Counted from the first letter of the stretch, positions 28,316 through 38,169 are shown. The stretch is DNA of 64,000 nt from Flavobacterium pokkalii (GCF_014596575.1 NZ_NASZ01000009.1:62001-126000), one strand, 5' to 3'. Numbers and translations: made by a program. Notes: generated from the sequence alone by a model not told the origin.

Positions 28316-31300
28316 ATGAAGAATTATTTGTCGAAGGACAACTTTGACTTGTTTCAATTTTTGAAAAGAAAAACGCTATTGTTTTCAATTGCATTTTCTT
28401 TAATTGAATTTACAATTAGTGCTAATGTCAAATCTAAAACCATAAATTATTTAAATGGCAGATATACAGAAGTCAATACATTAACGGATGTTATTCAAAA
28501 TGAAATAACAGTAAAAGGTACGGTGGTTGATAGCAATGGCATGGGGGTACCTGGTGTTACAGTACTTTTAAAGGGAACTAAAAATAGTGTTGTAACTGAT
28601 ATTGATGGAAAATTTGTAATTGCAAATGTTCCTGCTAATGGTCATCTGGTTTTTTCATTTATAGGAATGGAAACCCGTGATGTAGCAATAGCAGGAAAAA
28701 CAACTTTGTCCATAACAATGAAAGATTCAGCAACTGATCTCGACGAAGTGAAGGTAGTTTCTTTTGGATATGGAACCATAAAGAAAGAGAACCTGTTAGG
28801 TTCTGTAGCTTCAATAGGAGCTAAAGAATTATCTAAAATTCCTGTAACAAATGTAGCAGAAGCGATGGCAGGACGATTGGCAGGTGTAAGTGTGCAATCA
28901 GTCGATGGTGCTCCTGGTGCCGATATTGTAATTCGCGTGAGGGGAGGAGGATCTATTACTCAGGATAACTCACCTTTGTATGTTGTAGATGGTTTTATAG
29001 TGAGTAATATAAATGATATACCACCAAGTGATATTCAGAGTATTGATATTTTGAAAGATGCTGCTACTACAGCTATTTATGGTGCTCAGGGAGCTAATGG
29101 TGTTGTAGTTATTACTACCAAAAAACCTAAAGTTGGAAAAACAACTATAAGTTACAACTCTTACATGCAGTTGTTAAAATTACCAAAAGACAGAAAATTA
29201 GATGTATTGTCGCCATATGAATATGTTCAAATGCAATATGAAACGGCAAGAATGAAATCGGATGCTGACGTTCGAAATTTTGAAAAATATTTTGGAAAAT
29301 TCGATGATTTAGAACTTTATAAATATAAAAAAGCTAACGACTGGCAAGATGAAGTTTTAGGTAATTCTACTATTTCCAGATATAATAATTTAAGTATTTC
29401 CGGAGGAAGCGAAAAAACAAAAATGTCTTTGAGTTATACTTCCAATAGAGATCAGGGATTAATGATTGGATCCGGGTTAAATCGTGATGTACTTAATTTT
29501 AAATTAAATCATGAAATCTCTAAAAAATTAAGATTGGATTTATCTTCCAGAATTACCAATTTAGAAGTGGATGGAGCCGGAACTTCTGGTAGTTCTCAAA
29601 TTAGAATTAAAAATCTAGTCACATCAAGACCTACAAATGGTATTGCTGATGAATTAGAATTTGATATTGCTAATGTAGATAATGAAGACGATTATCAGTC
29701 ATTTATTTTGAATTTGATAAATCCGGTAGATTTAGCAAAGCAGGATTGGAGAAAAAGAACTACAAGAACTTACGTGTTTAATGCCGGATTATCATGGGAT
29801 ATTTTAGATAATTTAAAGGCACAATCTACGGTAACTACCAGTAGATCTTTTGGAGAAAATTTACGATTTTATGGCCCTTTGACAGGTGTAGCGCAACAGG
29901 AGGGAAATAGTTTGCCATTAGGTACTAAAGATAATTCTGAAGGTTTTTCATATAGAGTATCAAATACTTTAAATTATGATTTTAAAAATATTGGAGAACA
30001 TCAATTAGGAATTTTATTAGGGCAGGAAGTACGTTCTAGTGGTGGAAAATCGCAACATGCCAGAGTGGAGAATTTTAGAGAATCTATAACTCCTAAAGAA
30101 ATGTTTGCTTCCATGAATTTAGGGACTTTAATAGAATATAGTACTTATGAAAATACGGATGAAAATTATTATTCTTTCTTTGGAAGACTAAATTATTCTT
30201 TTAAAGACAAATATTTATTTACAGCAACCGCCCGTCGCGATGCCTCAAGTAAATTTAGCAAGGAAAATAATGTTGGTATATTTCCTGCATTTGCAATAGG
30301 ATGGAAAATATCTAATGAACCATTTTTGAAAAATTCTAAAATTGTTGATGAATTAAAATTAAGATTGACTTATGGGGAAACAGGAAATGACAGAATTCCT
30401 GCAAACTCAACAAAATTTTTATTTAAATCGGATACTAATAATGGACCTGGTTTTGGAACCAATAATTACAATGTATATTATGGAATAAACGGGAATGTAT
30501 TATTTAATCCGGATTTGATTTGGGAGACAACTATCAACAGAAATGCAGGATTAGATTTCAGATTATTTAATTCAGCGATTAATGGTAGTTTGGATGTATA
30601 TAGAAACACAACTAAAGATTTATTATTACAATCTGCTGTTTCTCAAACATCAGGATTTAGTTCACAATGGGCAAATATTGGTAGTACGTCTAATGAAGGG
30701 GTTGAGTTAGCTGTAAATACAAGTTTAATTAATAAAAAAGATTTTTCCCTGAATTTTAATTTTAATATAGGAACCAATAAAGCTAAAATAGTTGCTTTAG
30801 ATGGTACAACTGAACGCTTTTTTCAATCGAACTGGGGTAGTACTGATTTGAAAGACAGAGATGATTATTATTTAAGAGTAGGTAAGTCGGTTGGTTTAAT
30901 ATATGGTTATGTTAATGACGGAATGTACACGGTAGATGATTTCGATAGCTATAATGAAAATTCTAAAAGTTATGTTTTAAAAGAAGGAGTTCCGGATAAT
31001 AAAGGGATTCTTGGTGTTTCGAGTGTGAAACCAGGATATATGAAATTAAAAGATTTAAATGGTGATGGGAAAATAGATACCAATGATAGAAAAGTTATTG
31101 GTGATGCTTTACCAAAAGCACAAGGAGGATTTGGATTTACAAGTAATCTGAAAGGTTTTGATATATCTGCTTTTTTCAATTGGTCTATAGGTAATGATGT
31201 ATATAATACAGGTAAAATTGATTATAACCAATTGTATCGTTCTTCCTATGGGAATATGTTAAATTCTATGAATTCTTCAAAACGATTTACTTATATCGAT

Positions 31301-31702
31301 ATGGATGGTTCTTATACAGGAACAGCGGGAAGTGTAGTTACAGATTTAGCACAATTAGCAGAAATGAATCAAGGGAAGACAATTTGGAGCGGGAACAACT
31401 CTTTTGGAGGTTCTACTCCCGTGGTTAGCGATTGGGCAATTGAAGACGGTTCCTATTTAAGATTAAACAACGTGACTATTGGTTATACCGTTCCGATGGA
31501 AGCCATGAAAAAATTTCTTGTTTCAAGTTTAAGATTTTATGTTACAGGAACCAATTTAGCATTATGGACCAAATATTCAGGTTTTGATCCTGATGTAAAT
31601 TCAACCAGAAGTGATGGTTATGCTGCTTTAACACCGGGATTAGATTATTCTTCATATCCGAAAAGTAGAACATTTACTTTCGGTGTAAATGTTACTTTTT
31701 AA
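28316..31702 (+). CDS. susC: SusC-like TonB-dependent outer-membrane transporter (pair 2, pectin locus)
   Basis: A 1128-aa transporter for pectin fragments. The N-terminus is longer than usual: about 20 polar residues precede the hydrophobic signal (LLFSIAFSLIEFTISA). Then a carboxypeptidase-D-regulatory-like domain (about 64-150, VKGTVVDSNG...VPGVTVLLKG), the conserved DLDEVKVVSFGYG segment, plug (about 160-270, PLYVVDGFIV, TAIYGAQGANGVVVITTKK) and barrel ending VNVTF. No STN domain is evident. susD2 starts 38 bp downstream. Candidate HTCS operator copy 2 and an inverted repeat lie upstream. Confidence 0.95.
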   Translation: MKNYLSKDNFDLFQFLKRKTLLFSIAFSLIEFTISANVKSKTINYLNGRYTEVNTLTDVIQNEITVKGTVVDSNGMGVPGVTVLLKGTKNSVVTDIDGKFVIANVPANGHLVFSFIGMETRDVAIAGKTTLSITMKDSATDLDEVKVVSFGYGTIKKENLLGSVASIGAKELSKIPVTNVAEAMAGRLAGVSVQSVDGAPGADIVIRVRGGGSITQDNSPLYVVDGFIVSNINDIPPSDIQSIDILKDAATTAIYGAQGANGVVVITTKKPKVGKTTISYNSYMQLLKLPKDRKLDVLSPYEYVQMQYETARMKSDADVRNFEKYFGKFDDLELYKYKKANDWQDEVLGNSTISRYNNLSISGGSEKTKMSLSYTSNRDQGLMIGSGLNRDVLNFKLNHEISKKLRLDLSSRITNLEVDGAGTSGSSQIRIKNLVTSRPTNGIADELEFDIANVDNEDDYQSFILNLINPVDLAKQDWRKRTTRTYVFNAGLSWDILDNLKAQSTVTTSRSFGENLRFYGPLTGVAQQEGNSLPLGTKDNSEGFSYRVSNTLNYDFKNIGEHQLGILLGQEVRSSGGKSQHARVENFRESITPKEMFASMNLGTLIEYSTYENTDENYYSFFGRLNYSFKDKYLFTATARRDASSKFSKENNVGIFPAFAIGWKISNEPFLKNSKIVDELKLRLTYGETGNDRIPANSTKFLFKSDTNNGPGFGTNNYNVYYGINGNVLFNPDLIWETTINRNAGLDFRLFNSAINGSLDVYRNTTKDLLLQSAVSQTSGFSSQWANIGSTSNEGVELAVNTSLINKKDFSLNFNFNIGTNKAKIVALDGTTERFFQSNWGSTDLKDRDDYYLRVGKSVGLIYGYVNDGMYTVDDFDSYNENSKSYVLKEGVPDNKGILGVSSVKPGYMKLKDLNGDGKIDTNDRKVIGDALPKAQGGFGFTSNLKGFDISAFFNWSIGNDVYNTGKIDYNQLYRSSYGNMLNSMNSSKRFTYIDMDGSYTGTAGSVVTDLAQLAEMNQGKTIWSGNNSFGGSTPVVSDWAIEDGSYLRLNNVTIGYTVPMEAMKKFLVSSLRFYVTGTNLALWTKYSGFDPDVNSTRSDGYAALTPGLDYSSYPKSRTFTFGVNVTF

Positions 31703-31740
31703 AAGTTGAAGCTAATTAATAATTATAATAAAAAACTATT

Positions 31741-33543
31741 ATGAAGATTATAAAATATATATCAATCTTGGCACTGACATTGTCTTTGAATGCCTGTTCT
31801 GATTTTTTAGATCCGGATTCATTGTCCACATTTGATACTCAATACGTTTTTTCTAATGTAGATGATGCCAGAAAAGCAACAAATGCTATTTATCAGCACT
31901 TTAGTGAAGATGCATTTAGATCCAGATTGTCTAATAATATGACAGGAAATACCGATATAGAACAAAATTCAGGAACCGGAAGTACAGCCCGTTATGAAAT
32001 TTGGCGTTTAGAAGCCCAACCTAACAACGGAGACTTAAAAGTGGTTTGGGAAGTTGCTTATAAAGCCATTAGAGATGCCAATATTGTGATCGATGGAATT
32101 ACAAAAAGCGCGGCTTTGAATTCAACAGATATTGCAATCCAAAAAGATATGAAACATTTTTTAGGAGAGGCATATACTTTAAGAGCTTACTGGTATAGCA
32201 TGTTAATTTACCATTTTGGTGATGTTCCTTTTTCAAATCAGGCTCCTAGGGCTGGATTGGAATTTAATTTACCTAAAGAAGATAGAAATATGATTCTTTC
32301 TTCTGTAATACAGGATATGATTAATATTGAAGCAGATATGAAATGGGCAGATGAGCTCCCTTATGGAATTGAACAGGTAAATAGAGAATATACTTTAGGA
32401 ATGATTGCCAGGCTGGCTTTGCAACGCGGAGGTTATTTTTTGAAACCGGATATGACAATGGAAAGAAAGTCTGATTATTTAGATTATTATGCTATTGCAC
32501 GTGATTATTCTAAAAAGTTGATGGATTTAAAAGATAGAGAATTGCCTACAGATTTTAGACAGGTATTTTTAAATGAATCCAAATTTATTGTGGCAAGTAA
32601 TAGTGATATTTTATTTGAAGTTCCATTTGCAATTGGAGAAGGTGATGTAGCCTGGAATATTGGTATTCGGGTTGATGCAGGGACACATCCGTATGGTTCC
32701 GGAAGTAATTATATGAATGTGCCGCCAACTTATTATTATTCATTTGATAAAAAAGATATTAGAAGAGATGTTACCTGCGGACTGTATTACAGAGATAAAG
32801 ATTTTAAACAACAAGTAGTGGCTATTGGTTCTATTTCTCAAGGAAAATGGAGCAGAGAATACCTTAACCCTCCACCAGGACCGTCAACTAATAAAGGCAC
32901 TGGAATCAACTGGCCAATGTTACGTTATGCTGATGTTTTGTTAATGTTTGCTGAAGCAGAGAATGAATTGAATGGTCCTACAGCGGCCGCTAAAGCAGCA
33001 TTTGCCCGAGTAAGACAAAGAGCATTTAATCAAGTTGACTGGCCAGAAAAAGTAGATCAATATATTGCTTCCGTTTCAGCAGGAAAAGCAACATTTTTTG
33101 ATGCCATTGTAGATGAAAGAGCCTGGGAATTTGGTGGAGAAATGATTCGTAAGTATGAATTAATTCGTTGGAATTTATATGATACTAAAATTAATGAAAC
33201 TGTTGAAGGACTCAAAAAACTGGCAGATGATGCTTATTTAGGATTTGGTGATTTACCGGATTATCTTTACTGGAAATATGATGAGAGTGGTAATTTAGTA
33301 ATATTAAATTCAGATAATAAAGTTGCTGCAGCTCCTGATGACACTTGGAAAAGAGCAAACTGGTTAATTAGTTTACACCGAACACCAAATGCAACAGATC
33401 CATCACCTTACCAATCATGGATAACTACTAACTGGGCTAATTATACCACAGCTCCGGTAAGATATATTATGCCTATTCCAAGTGTTGCAGTAACTAATAG
33501 CCAGGGATTATTACAAAATGATGGTTACGGATTTAATTTTTAA
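31741..33543 (+). CDS. susD: SusD/RagB-family surface lipoprotein (pair 2)
   Basis: A 600-aa SusD lipoprotein. The lipobox (LNACSDF) gives lipidated C19, followed by the usual FLDPDS start of the mature chain. SusD landmarks include FLGEAYTLRAYWYSMLIYHFGDVPF (about 140-165) and the C-terminal WPMLRYADVLLMFAEAENE helix with a VRQRAF segment. It pairs with the SusC encoded 38 bp upstream and should bind pectin oligosaccharides at the surface. Confidence 0.95.
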   Translation: MKIIKYISILALTLSLNACSDFLDPDSLSTFDTQYVFSNVDDARKATNAIYQHFSEDAFRSRLSNNMTGNTDIEQNSGTGSTARYEIWRLEAQPNNGDLKVVWEVAYKAIRDANIVIDGITKSAALNSTDIAIQKDMKHFLGEAYTLRAYWYSMLIYHFGDVPFSNQAPRAGLEFNLPKEDRNMILSSVIQDMINIEADMKWADELPYGIEQVNREYTLGMIARLALQRGGYFLKPDMTMERKSDYLDYYAIARDYSKKLMDLKDRELPTDFRQVFLNESKFIVASNSDILFEVPFAIGEGDVAWNIGIRVDAGTHPYGSGSNYMNVPPTYYYSFDKKDIRRDVTCGLYYRDKDFKQQVVAIGSISQGKWSREYLNPPPGPSTNKGTGINWPMLRYADVLLMFAEAENELNGPTAAAKAAFARVRQRAFNQVDWPEKVDQYIASVSAGKATFFDAIVDERAWEFGGEMIRKYELIRWNLYDTKINETVEGLKKLADDAYLGFGDLPDYLYWKYDESGNLVILNSDNKVAAAPDDTWKRANWLISLHRTPNATDPSPYQSWITTNWANYTTAPVRYIMPIPSVAVTNSQGLLQNDGYGFNF

Positions 33544-33566
33544 ATTAATTTAAAGCTTTCAAGAAA

Positions 33567-35192
33567 ATGAAAAATTTAAACAAAAATATATACAGAATAA
33601 TGCTTTTCTTTTTTGGAGTATTATTCCTTTATTCCTGTAGTGAGAATGAAGATATGGTTAAGCAAACCAGGCTTTTTAGACCCGTTTTGAATAAGCCCTT
33701 AATTTCGATTGATAATACTATTATTGTCAATATGGCCAAAATGAAATCGGCAATTGCATATAAAGTAGAAATTAGTAGAGATACTTTTAAAACGGTGATT
33801 AAAACTTATGAAGGGAGTAGTAATGAGGTTGTCTTTGACAATTTAGTGTGGAATGCTTCATATCAGGTAAGAGCTATTGCCTTCGCTTCTGACGAACAAT
33901 ATAATAGTAAAATATCCGAATTAGGAGATATAAAAACGCAACGTTTTCCTTCTATAATGGCAATACCTGTAAGATCAGATGTTATTGATACCGGAGCTAA
34001 AGTACATTGGGCTACAGTAGATTCTGGAGCAGAAGTGACAGATATTAAAGTTTTTGCTTTTGAAGATGAGTTATTGCAAACTCCTTTAGCCAGTTATCCT
34101 ACTACGGACGATGAAAAACTAAATGGAGAAAAAATCATTTATGGATTAACACCGGGAACCAAATATCAAATTGCCATTTATAGTGGTTCAACAGTAAGAG
34201 GTTGGGAGGTTTACACTACCAAAGATCCTTTACCTACTGGACCGGACGTTATTGATTTAAGAGGAACTAATGATCCAAGTTTGTTAATAAGTACATTGGC
34301 TTCTGCACCCGAAGCTAGTACCATTATTTTGGATGGAAATTATACTTATAACGCTACAGGATTTAGCTTCAGTAAATCTGTAACTATTAAGAGCGGATAT
34401 AGTTTTGTACCGGGAGGAGCTAAAATAGCGGTCTCTAGTCAGTTTAAATTTGTAGAAAATTCAAATATTACTTCTGTTGTTTTTGATGGAGTTTCTTTGT
34501 ATCAACCATTATCTCCGGGAACAAATCCTTCGGGTTATTTATTTAGCCCTGATAAATCATATACTATTAACGAATTGAAATTTGACAATTGTAGAATTTA
34601 TGATTTTAGAGGTCTTATGAGAAGTAGATCGGGAACTACAGGATTGTTAAATAATTTTATAATTAATAATTCGATTGTTACCAATATAAGAGATTATTCT
34701 GTTTTAATGAATGAGTCAACTTCAGGATTTAATTTTGGGAATATTCTATTCAAAAACTCAACACTTTATAAGTGTCAAAAATTCCTTGTAAATAAAGCTA
34801 CAACTCCGGTGACAAGTATCAAAATTGAGGATTGTACTTTTAGTGAAGTAGTTGCTGCTGGTGCCAATTTATTTGAATTTGCTTCTAATAGTACTGATGG
34901 TGTATTTTTTACCAATACAATTATTTCAAGAGGATGGGATTTATCAAATACCCAAGTCTATGCTTTTAACTTTGTTAAGTCAGGAACTATGGCAGAAACT
35001 TCATTTATATTTACTAATACTTATGATACCTCTGATACGGCTTATACAGTTGGTCCTCCATCACCAATTAATTTTAGGTATTCAGGAACTTCTACTTCCT
35101 TATGGGAAGATTACGCAAATGGAGATTTTACATTCATTGACTCTGGTTTTGGAGGTTTAAGAGATTGTGGAGATCCGCGTTGGAGATTGTAA
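33567..35192 (+). CDS. Surface lipoprotein with Fn3-like domains and DUF4957/DUF5123-type beta-helix
   Basis: A 541-aa lipoprotein (lipidated C24, LYSCSENE) placed directly after susD2 (23 bp), the slot usually taken by surface glycan-binding proteins. Two fibronectin-III-like modules (about 45-125 and 130-218, the second ending in KYQIAIYSGSTVRGWEVYT) precede a repetitive beta-strand region (about 225-541) with DNCRIY, INNSIVTNI, FKNSTLYKC and IEDCTF repeats, typical of a right-handed parallel beta-helix and of DUF4957/DUF5123 proteins in pectin loci. No lyase catalytic set is obvious, so binding is more likely than catalysis. Family assignment is from memory of motifs, not a search. Confidence 0.72.
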   Translation: MKNLNKNIYRIMLFFFGVLFLYSCSENEDMVKQTRLFRPVLNKPLISIDNTIIVNMAKMKSAIAYKVEISRDTFKTVIKTYEGSSNEVVFDNLVWNASYQVRAIAFASDEQYNSKISELGDIKTQRFPSIMAIPVRSDVIDTGAKVHWATVDSGAEVTDIKVFAFEDELLQTPLASYPTTDDEKLNGEKIIYGLTPGTKYQIAIYSGSTVRGWEVYTTKDPLPTGPDVIDLRGTNDPSLLISTLASAPEASTIILDGNYTYNATGFSFSKSVTIKSGYSFVPGGAKIAVSSQFKFVENSNITSVVFDGVSLYQPLSPGTNPSGYLFSPDKSYTINELKFDNCRIYDFRGLMRSRSGTTGLLNNFIINNSIVTNIRDYSVLMNESTSGFNFGNILFKNSTLYKCQKFLVNKATTPVTSIKIEDCTFSEVVAAGANLFEFASNSTDGVFFTNTIISRGWDLSNTQVYAFNFVKSGTMAETSFIFTNTYDTSDTAYTVGPPSPINFRYSGTSTSLWEDYANGDFTFIDSGFGGLRDCGDPRWRL

Positions 35193-35213
35193 TAAAAATA
35201 GTTAGTTTTTAGT

Positions 35214-35252
35214 TTTTTTGAGGCATGCTTATTTATATGCATGCCTCTTTTA
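35214..35252 (+). terminator. Terminator after the beta-helix lipoprotein
   Basis: Perfect stem GAGGCATGC / GCATGCCTC with a 10-nt loop, preceded by a T run and followed by TTTT. It ends the susC2-susD2-lipoprotein transcript. Confidence 0.85.
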
Positions 35253-35323
35253 ATACTTCCTGAATTTAAAAATTATTATTTTAAATAATCGATCTACTTT
35301 TTTGATTGAAAAAAATCTACGAA

Positions 35324-36883
35324 ATGAAAAAACTTATAATTTTCATGTGTTGTACTTTATTTGTTTCCTGTTCTAAAGATGCTTTAGGAGAAGTACAGGT
35401 AAAAACAATTGTCATTAATGGTGATAATTCTCTAACAAGTACACCAAAACAATTAACTGCAACAGTGTTGCCTACAGATGCCACAAACAAAGAACTTACT
35501 TGGAGTGTTTCTGACCCAAGTGTGGCTGTAATTTCAGAAACCGGACTTTTGACCGGACTTAAAAACGGAACTGTAAAAGTTACAGCCACTGCCAAAGACG
35601 GCTCAGCTAGTAAAGGAGATAAAACCTATACCGTTTCCGGAATAACAACAGCTGCGGTATTGATTCAAAGTATTTCCATAACCAATGTATCGATTACTAA
35701 TGGACAACCTTTGCAGTTGACTTCTCAAATTAGCCCTGAAAATGCCAGCAACAAAACACTTACTTGGACAACTTCCAGTCAGGCTATTGCTACTGTAAAT
35801 GCTGACGGATTATTAACACCAAGATTAAACGGAACGGTTACCGTTACTGCCACAGCAACAGACGGAAGCGGAAAAAGTTCGCAAATTCAGATTACTATTT
35901 CAGGAGTGACAGCAACGTATGCTACCACAGTAAGAGGAGAAAGTATTTTATTGTGGCAAAGAAGTAACGGCGGATGGGGAAAAGCAGTTCCGGATTTAAA
36001 TGATTACAATTTGGTGCAAACAGATCAACAAAAAGCTACTGCTTTGGCCTCAAAAAATAATACTGATACCACGATAGATAATGGTCATGTGGTAACGGAG
36101 TTAAGATGGTTATTAGCCGACTATAAAACAACTCAGAATCCTAATTATTTATTAGCAGCCGAAAAAGCCATTGATTATTTGTTTTTAGCACAATATGCTA
36201 ATGGTGGTTGGCCACAGTATTATCCGGATAAAAGTGGTTACCGACATCAGATAACCTATAATGATAATGCGATGGCTAATGTGATGAATTTGATGTGGGA
36301 CATTAGTAAAGGAAAAAACAACATGGATTTAGTTAATCCTAACTATAAGAATAATGCAGTTACCGCTTTTAATAAAGGAATCGATATTATTTTACAAACA
36401 CAGATTACTTATAAAGGAAAAAAAACAGTTTGGTGCGCGCAGCATGATGAGGTTACTTTACAACCTGCTTTGGCCAGAGCTTACGAATTACCTTCTTTTA
36501 GTGGTTCGGAATCGGTGGGAGTTGTAAAGGTTTTAATGTTGGTTGAACAACCTTCAGCAGCAGTAAAACAAGCCATAAAAGATGCGATGGATTGGTTTAA
36601 CGGCGCTAAATTATTTGATATTACAACTCAAAAAATTAATGATGCTTCTCAACCTACGGGTCAGGATGTCATTGTGGTTTCTTCTCCCGGAAATGTTATC
36701 TGGGCAAGGTTTTATGATTTAACCAACAATTTGCCTATGTTTTGCGGACGTGACGGAATTCCAAAAACAACTTTGGCAGAAATCGATAATGAAAGAAGAG
36801 TTGGTTATGCCTGGTATGGAACTTGGGCTTTAACATTAATCAGTACAGATTATCCAAATTGGAAGTCAAAAAATGGCTTATAA
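35324..36883 (+). CDS. Pectate lyase (PL10-like) lipoprotein with two Ig-like domains
   Basis: The frame opens at a TTG (35306), but the ATG at 35324 directly starts the lipoprotein signal (MKKLIIFMCCTLFVSCSKD, lipidated C16) and is preferred. Two bacterial Ig-like (BIG2) domains (about 22-103 and 110-192; SVSDPSVAVISETGLLTG, TTSSQAIATVNADGLLTP) are followed by an (alpha/alpha) toroid lyase domain with ANGGWPQYYP, TYNDNAMANVM, WCAQHDEVTL and a C-terminal CGRDGIPKTTLAEIDNERR segment, all matching PL10 pectate lyases. It would cut de-esterified polygalacturonate at the cell surface using Ca2+, after the CE8 enzymes. Confidence 0.88.
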   Translation: MKKLIIFMCCTLFVSCSKDALGEVQVKTIVINGDNSLTSTPKQLTATVLPTDATNKELTWSVSDPSVAVISETGLLTGLKNGTVKVTATAKDGSASKGDKTYTVSGITTAAVLIQSISITNVSITNGQPLQLTSQISPENASNKTLTWTTSSQAIATVNADGLLTPRLNGTVTVTATATDGSGKSSQIQITISGVTATYATTVRGESILLWQRSNGGWGKAVPDLNDYNLVQTDQQKATALASKNNTDTTIDNGHVVTELRWLLADYKTTQNPNYLLAAEKAIDYLFLAQYANGGWPQYYPDKSGYRHQITYNDNAMANVMNLMWDISKGKNNMDLVNPNYKNNAVTAFNKGIDIILQTQITYKGKKTVWCAQHDEVTLQPALARAYELPSFSGSESVGVVKVLMLVEQPSAAVKQAIKDAMDWFNGAKLFDITTQKINDASQPTGQDVIVVSSPGNVIWARFYDLTNNLPMFCGRDGIPKTTLAEIDNERRVGYAWYGTWALTLISTDYPNWKSKNGL

Positions 36884-36904
36884 GCAAGGTATAAGCGTTT
36901 TTAT

Positions 36905-36965
36905 TAATTAGAAAAAGATAGTAAATAAAGTTATAAAATTTACTTGTCTTTTTCTAATTATTTTA
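36905..36965 (+). terminator. Long stem-loop terminator after the pectate lyase gene
   Basis: A perfect 14-bp outer stem (TAATTAGAAAAAGA / TCTTTTTCTAATTA) continues inward with a weaker TAAAT/ATTTA pairing and is followed by TTTTAAT. The symmetry makes it potentially bidirectional. Confidence 0.65.
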
Positions 36966-36978
36966 ATATGGAGCAATA

Positions 36979-37006
36979 TGTCCCCATCCAAATTGTTTTT
37001 TATCCC
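36979..37006 (+). promoter_or_regulatory. Candidate HTCS operator, copy 3 (upstream of CE8-2)
   Basis: TGTCCC at 36979 and TATCCC at 37001 are direct half-sites 22 bp apart with AAATTGT between. Best-formed copy of the three-member element. It sits 62 bp upstream of a TAATTTTG box and 118 bp upstream of the CE8-2 start, a typical activator distance. Confidence 0.58.
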
Positions 37007-37067
37007 CAGTATTTCGATAAAGTAGTTTTTACATTTGTTAAACTAGCAAATACAGCTTATCAAAAAA

Positions 37068-37075
37068 TAATTTTG
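37068..37075 (+). promoter_or_regulatory. Candidate -7 box for CE8-2
   Basis: TAATTTTG fits TAnnTTTG, 49 bp before the start codon. No TTG lies at the normal -33 distance, as expected for an activator-dependent promoter. Confidence 0.4.
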
Positions 37076-37124
37076 TAAAGAGATGATTTTGTCTTAATCA
37101 ATATTAATAAAAATATAAAAAATA

Positions 37125-38123
37125 ATGATTTTAAATTTTTTAATAGCTTCTGTGTTTTTAATGAGTAGTTTTTCAGCAGAAGCAGCTGATAATTTTCGAA
37201 AAGCTAAAATCCAAATAGAAAAAGTTAAATACGACATAGTGGTTGCTCAGGACGGAAGCGGTAATTATAAAACCGTACAAGAAGCTTTGAATGCAGTAGC
37301 TTTTCTCAAAACAAAGGAGACCAGAATTCTAATAAAAAATGGTGTTTATAAAGAGAAATTGGAAGTAATCAAGGATAAGAATAACATTAGCTTAATTGGA
37401 GAAAGTAAAGAAAATGTTATTCTTACTTATGATGATTATGCTTCCAAGAAAAATAGTGAAGGAAAAGATATTGGCACATCCGGTTCAGCCAGTTTTATTG
37501 TTACAGCAGATAATTTTAAAGCTCAGAATATCACTTTCGAAAATTCATCAGGACCTGTAGGTCAGGCGGTAGCCGTGAGGGTTGATGGGGATAAAATTAT
37601 TTTTGATAATTGTAAATTTCTGGGGTTTCAGGATACGCTGTATCCTCGTAGTGCCACAAGCAGACAGTATTATAAAAATTGTTATATAGAAGGAACTGTC
37701 GATTTTATTTTTGGAGCTTCAACGGCAGTTTTTGATCAGTGTGAAATTTTTGCAAAAGCAACAGCTGGTTATTTAACCGCCGCTAGCACTTTGGAAAACA
37801 CTCGCTATGGTTTGGTATTTTTAAATTGCAAATTGACTACGAATTCAGAAAATAGCAGCTATTATTTAGGAAGACCCTGGCGACCTTATGCTAAAACAGT
37901 TTTTATTCAATGCGAAATGGCTGCACATATTAAACCAGAAGGTTGGAACAACTGGGGTAAACCGGAAGCAGAAACTACCACTTTCTATGCCGAGTATCAA
38001 TCTACAGGCACCGGAGGAAATACGGTTTCACGTGTGAGTTGGTCTCATTTATTAACATCAGAACAATTTACTAATCAATATACGCTGAATGTCATTTTTA
38101 AAGATTGGTTTCCTGTTTTGTAG
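37125..38123 (+). CDS. Pectin methylesterase CE8 (copy 2)
   Basis: A 332-aa secreted pectin methylesterase (signal peptide ending SAEAA). The beta-helix motifs are intact: GQAVAVRV near 147, D170 in FQDTLYP, D193 in VDFIFG, and LGRPW with R250 and W252. It differs from copy 1 at 25920 in having a longer loop (YASKKNSEGKDIG) before the first active-site strand, so the two may prefer different methylation patterns. GH95 and GH43 genes follow in the same direction. Candidate HTCS operator copy 3 lies upstream. Confidence 0.94.
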   Translation: MILNFLIASVFLMSSFSAEAADNFRKAKIQIEKVKYDIVVAQDGSGNYKTVQEALNAVAFLKTKETRILIKNGVYKEKLEVIKDKNNISLIGESKENVILTYDDYASKKNSEGKDIGTSGSASFIVTADNFKAQNITFENSSGPVGQAVAVRVDGDKIIFDNCKFLGFQDTLYPRSATSRQYYKNCYIEGTVDFIFGASTAVFDQCEIFAKATAGYLTAASTLENTRYGLVFLNCKLTTNSENSSYYLGRPWRPYAKTVFIQCEMAAHIKPEGWNNWGKPEAETTTFYAEYQSTGTGGNTVSRVSWSHLLTSEQFTNQYTLNVIFKDWFPVL

Positions 38124-38169
38124 GTCTTAGCAATTAAGAATGTCGTGTTAATTTCATAAAATATAAAAA

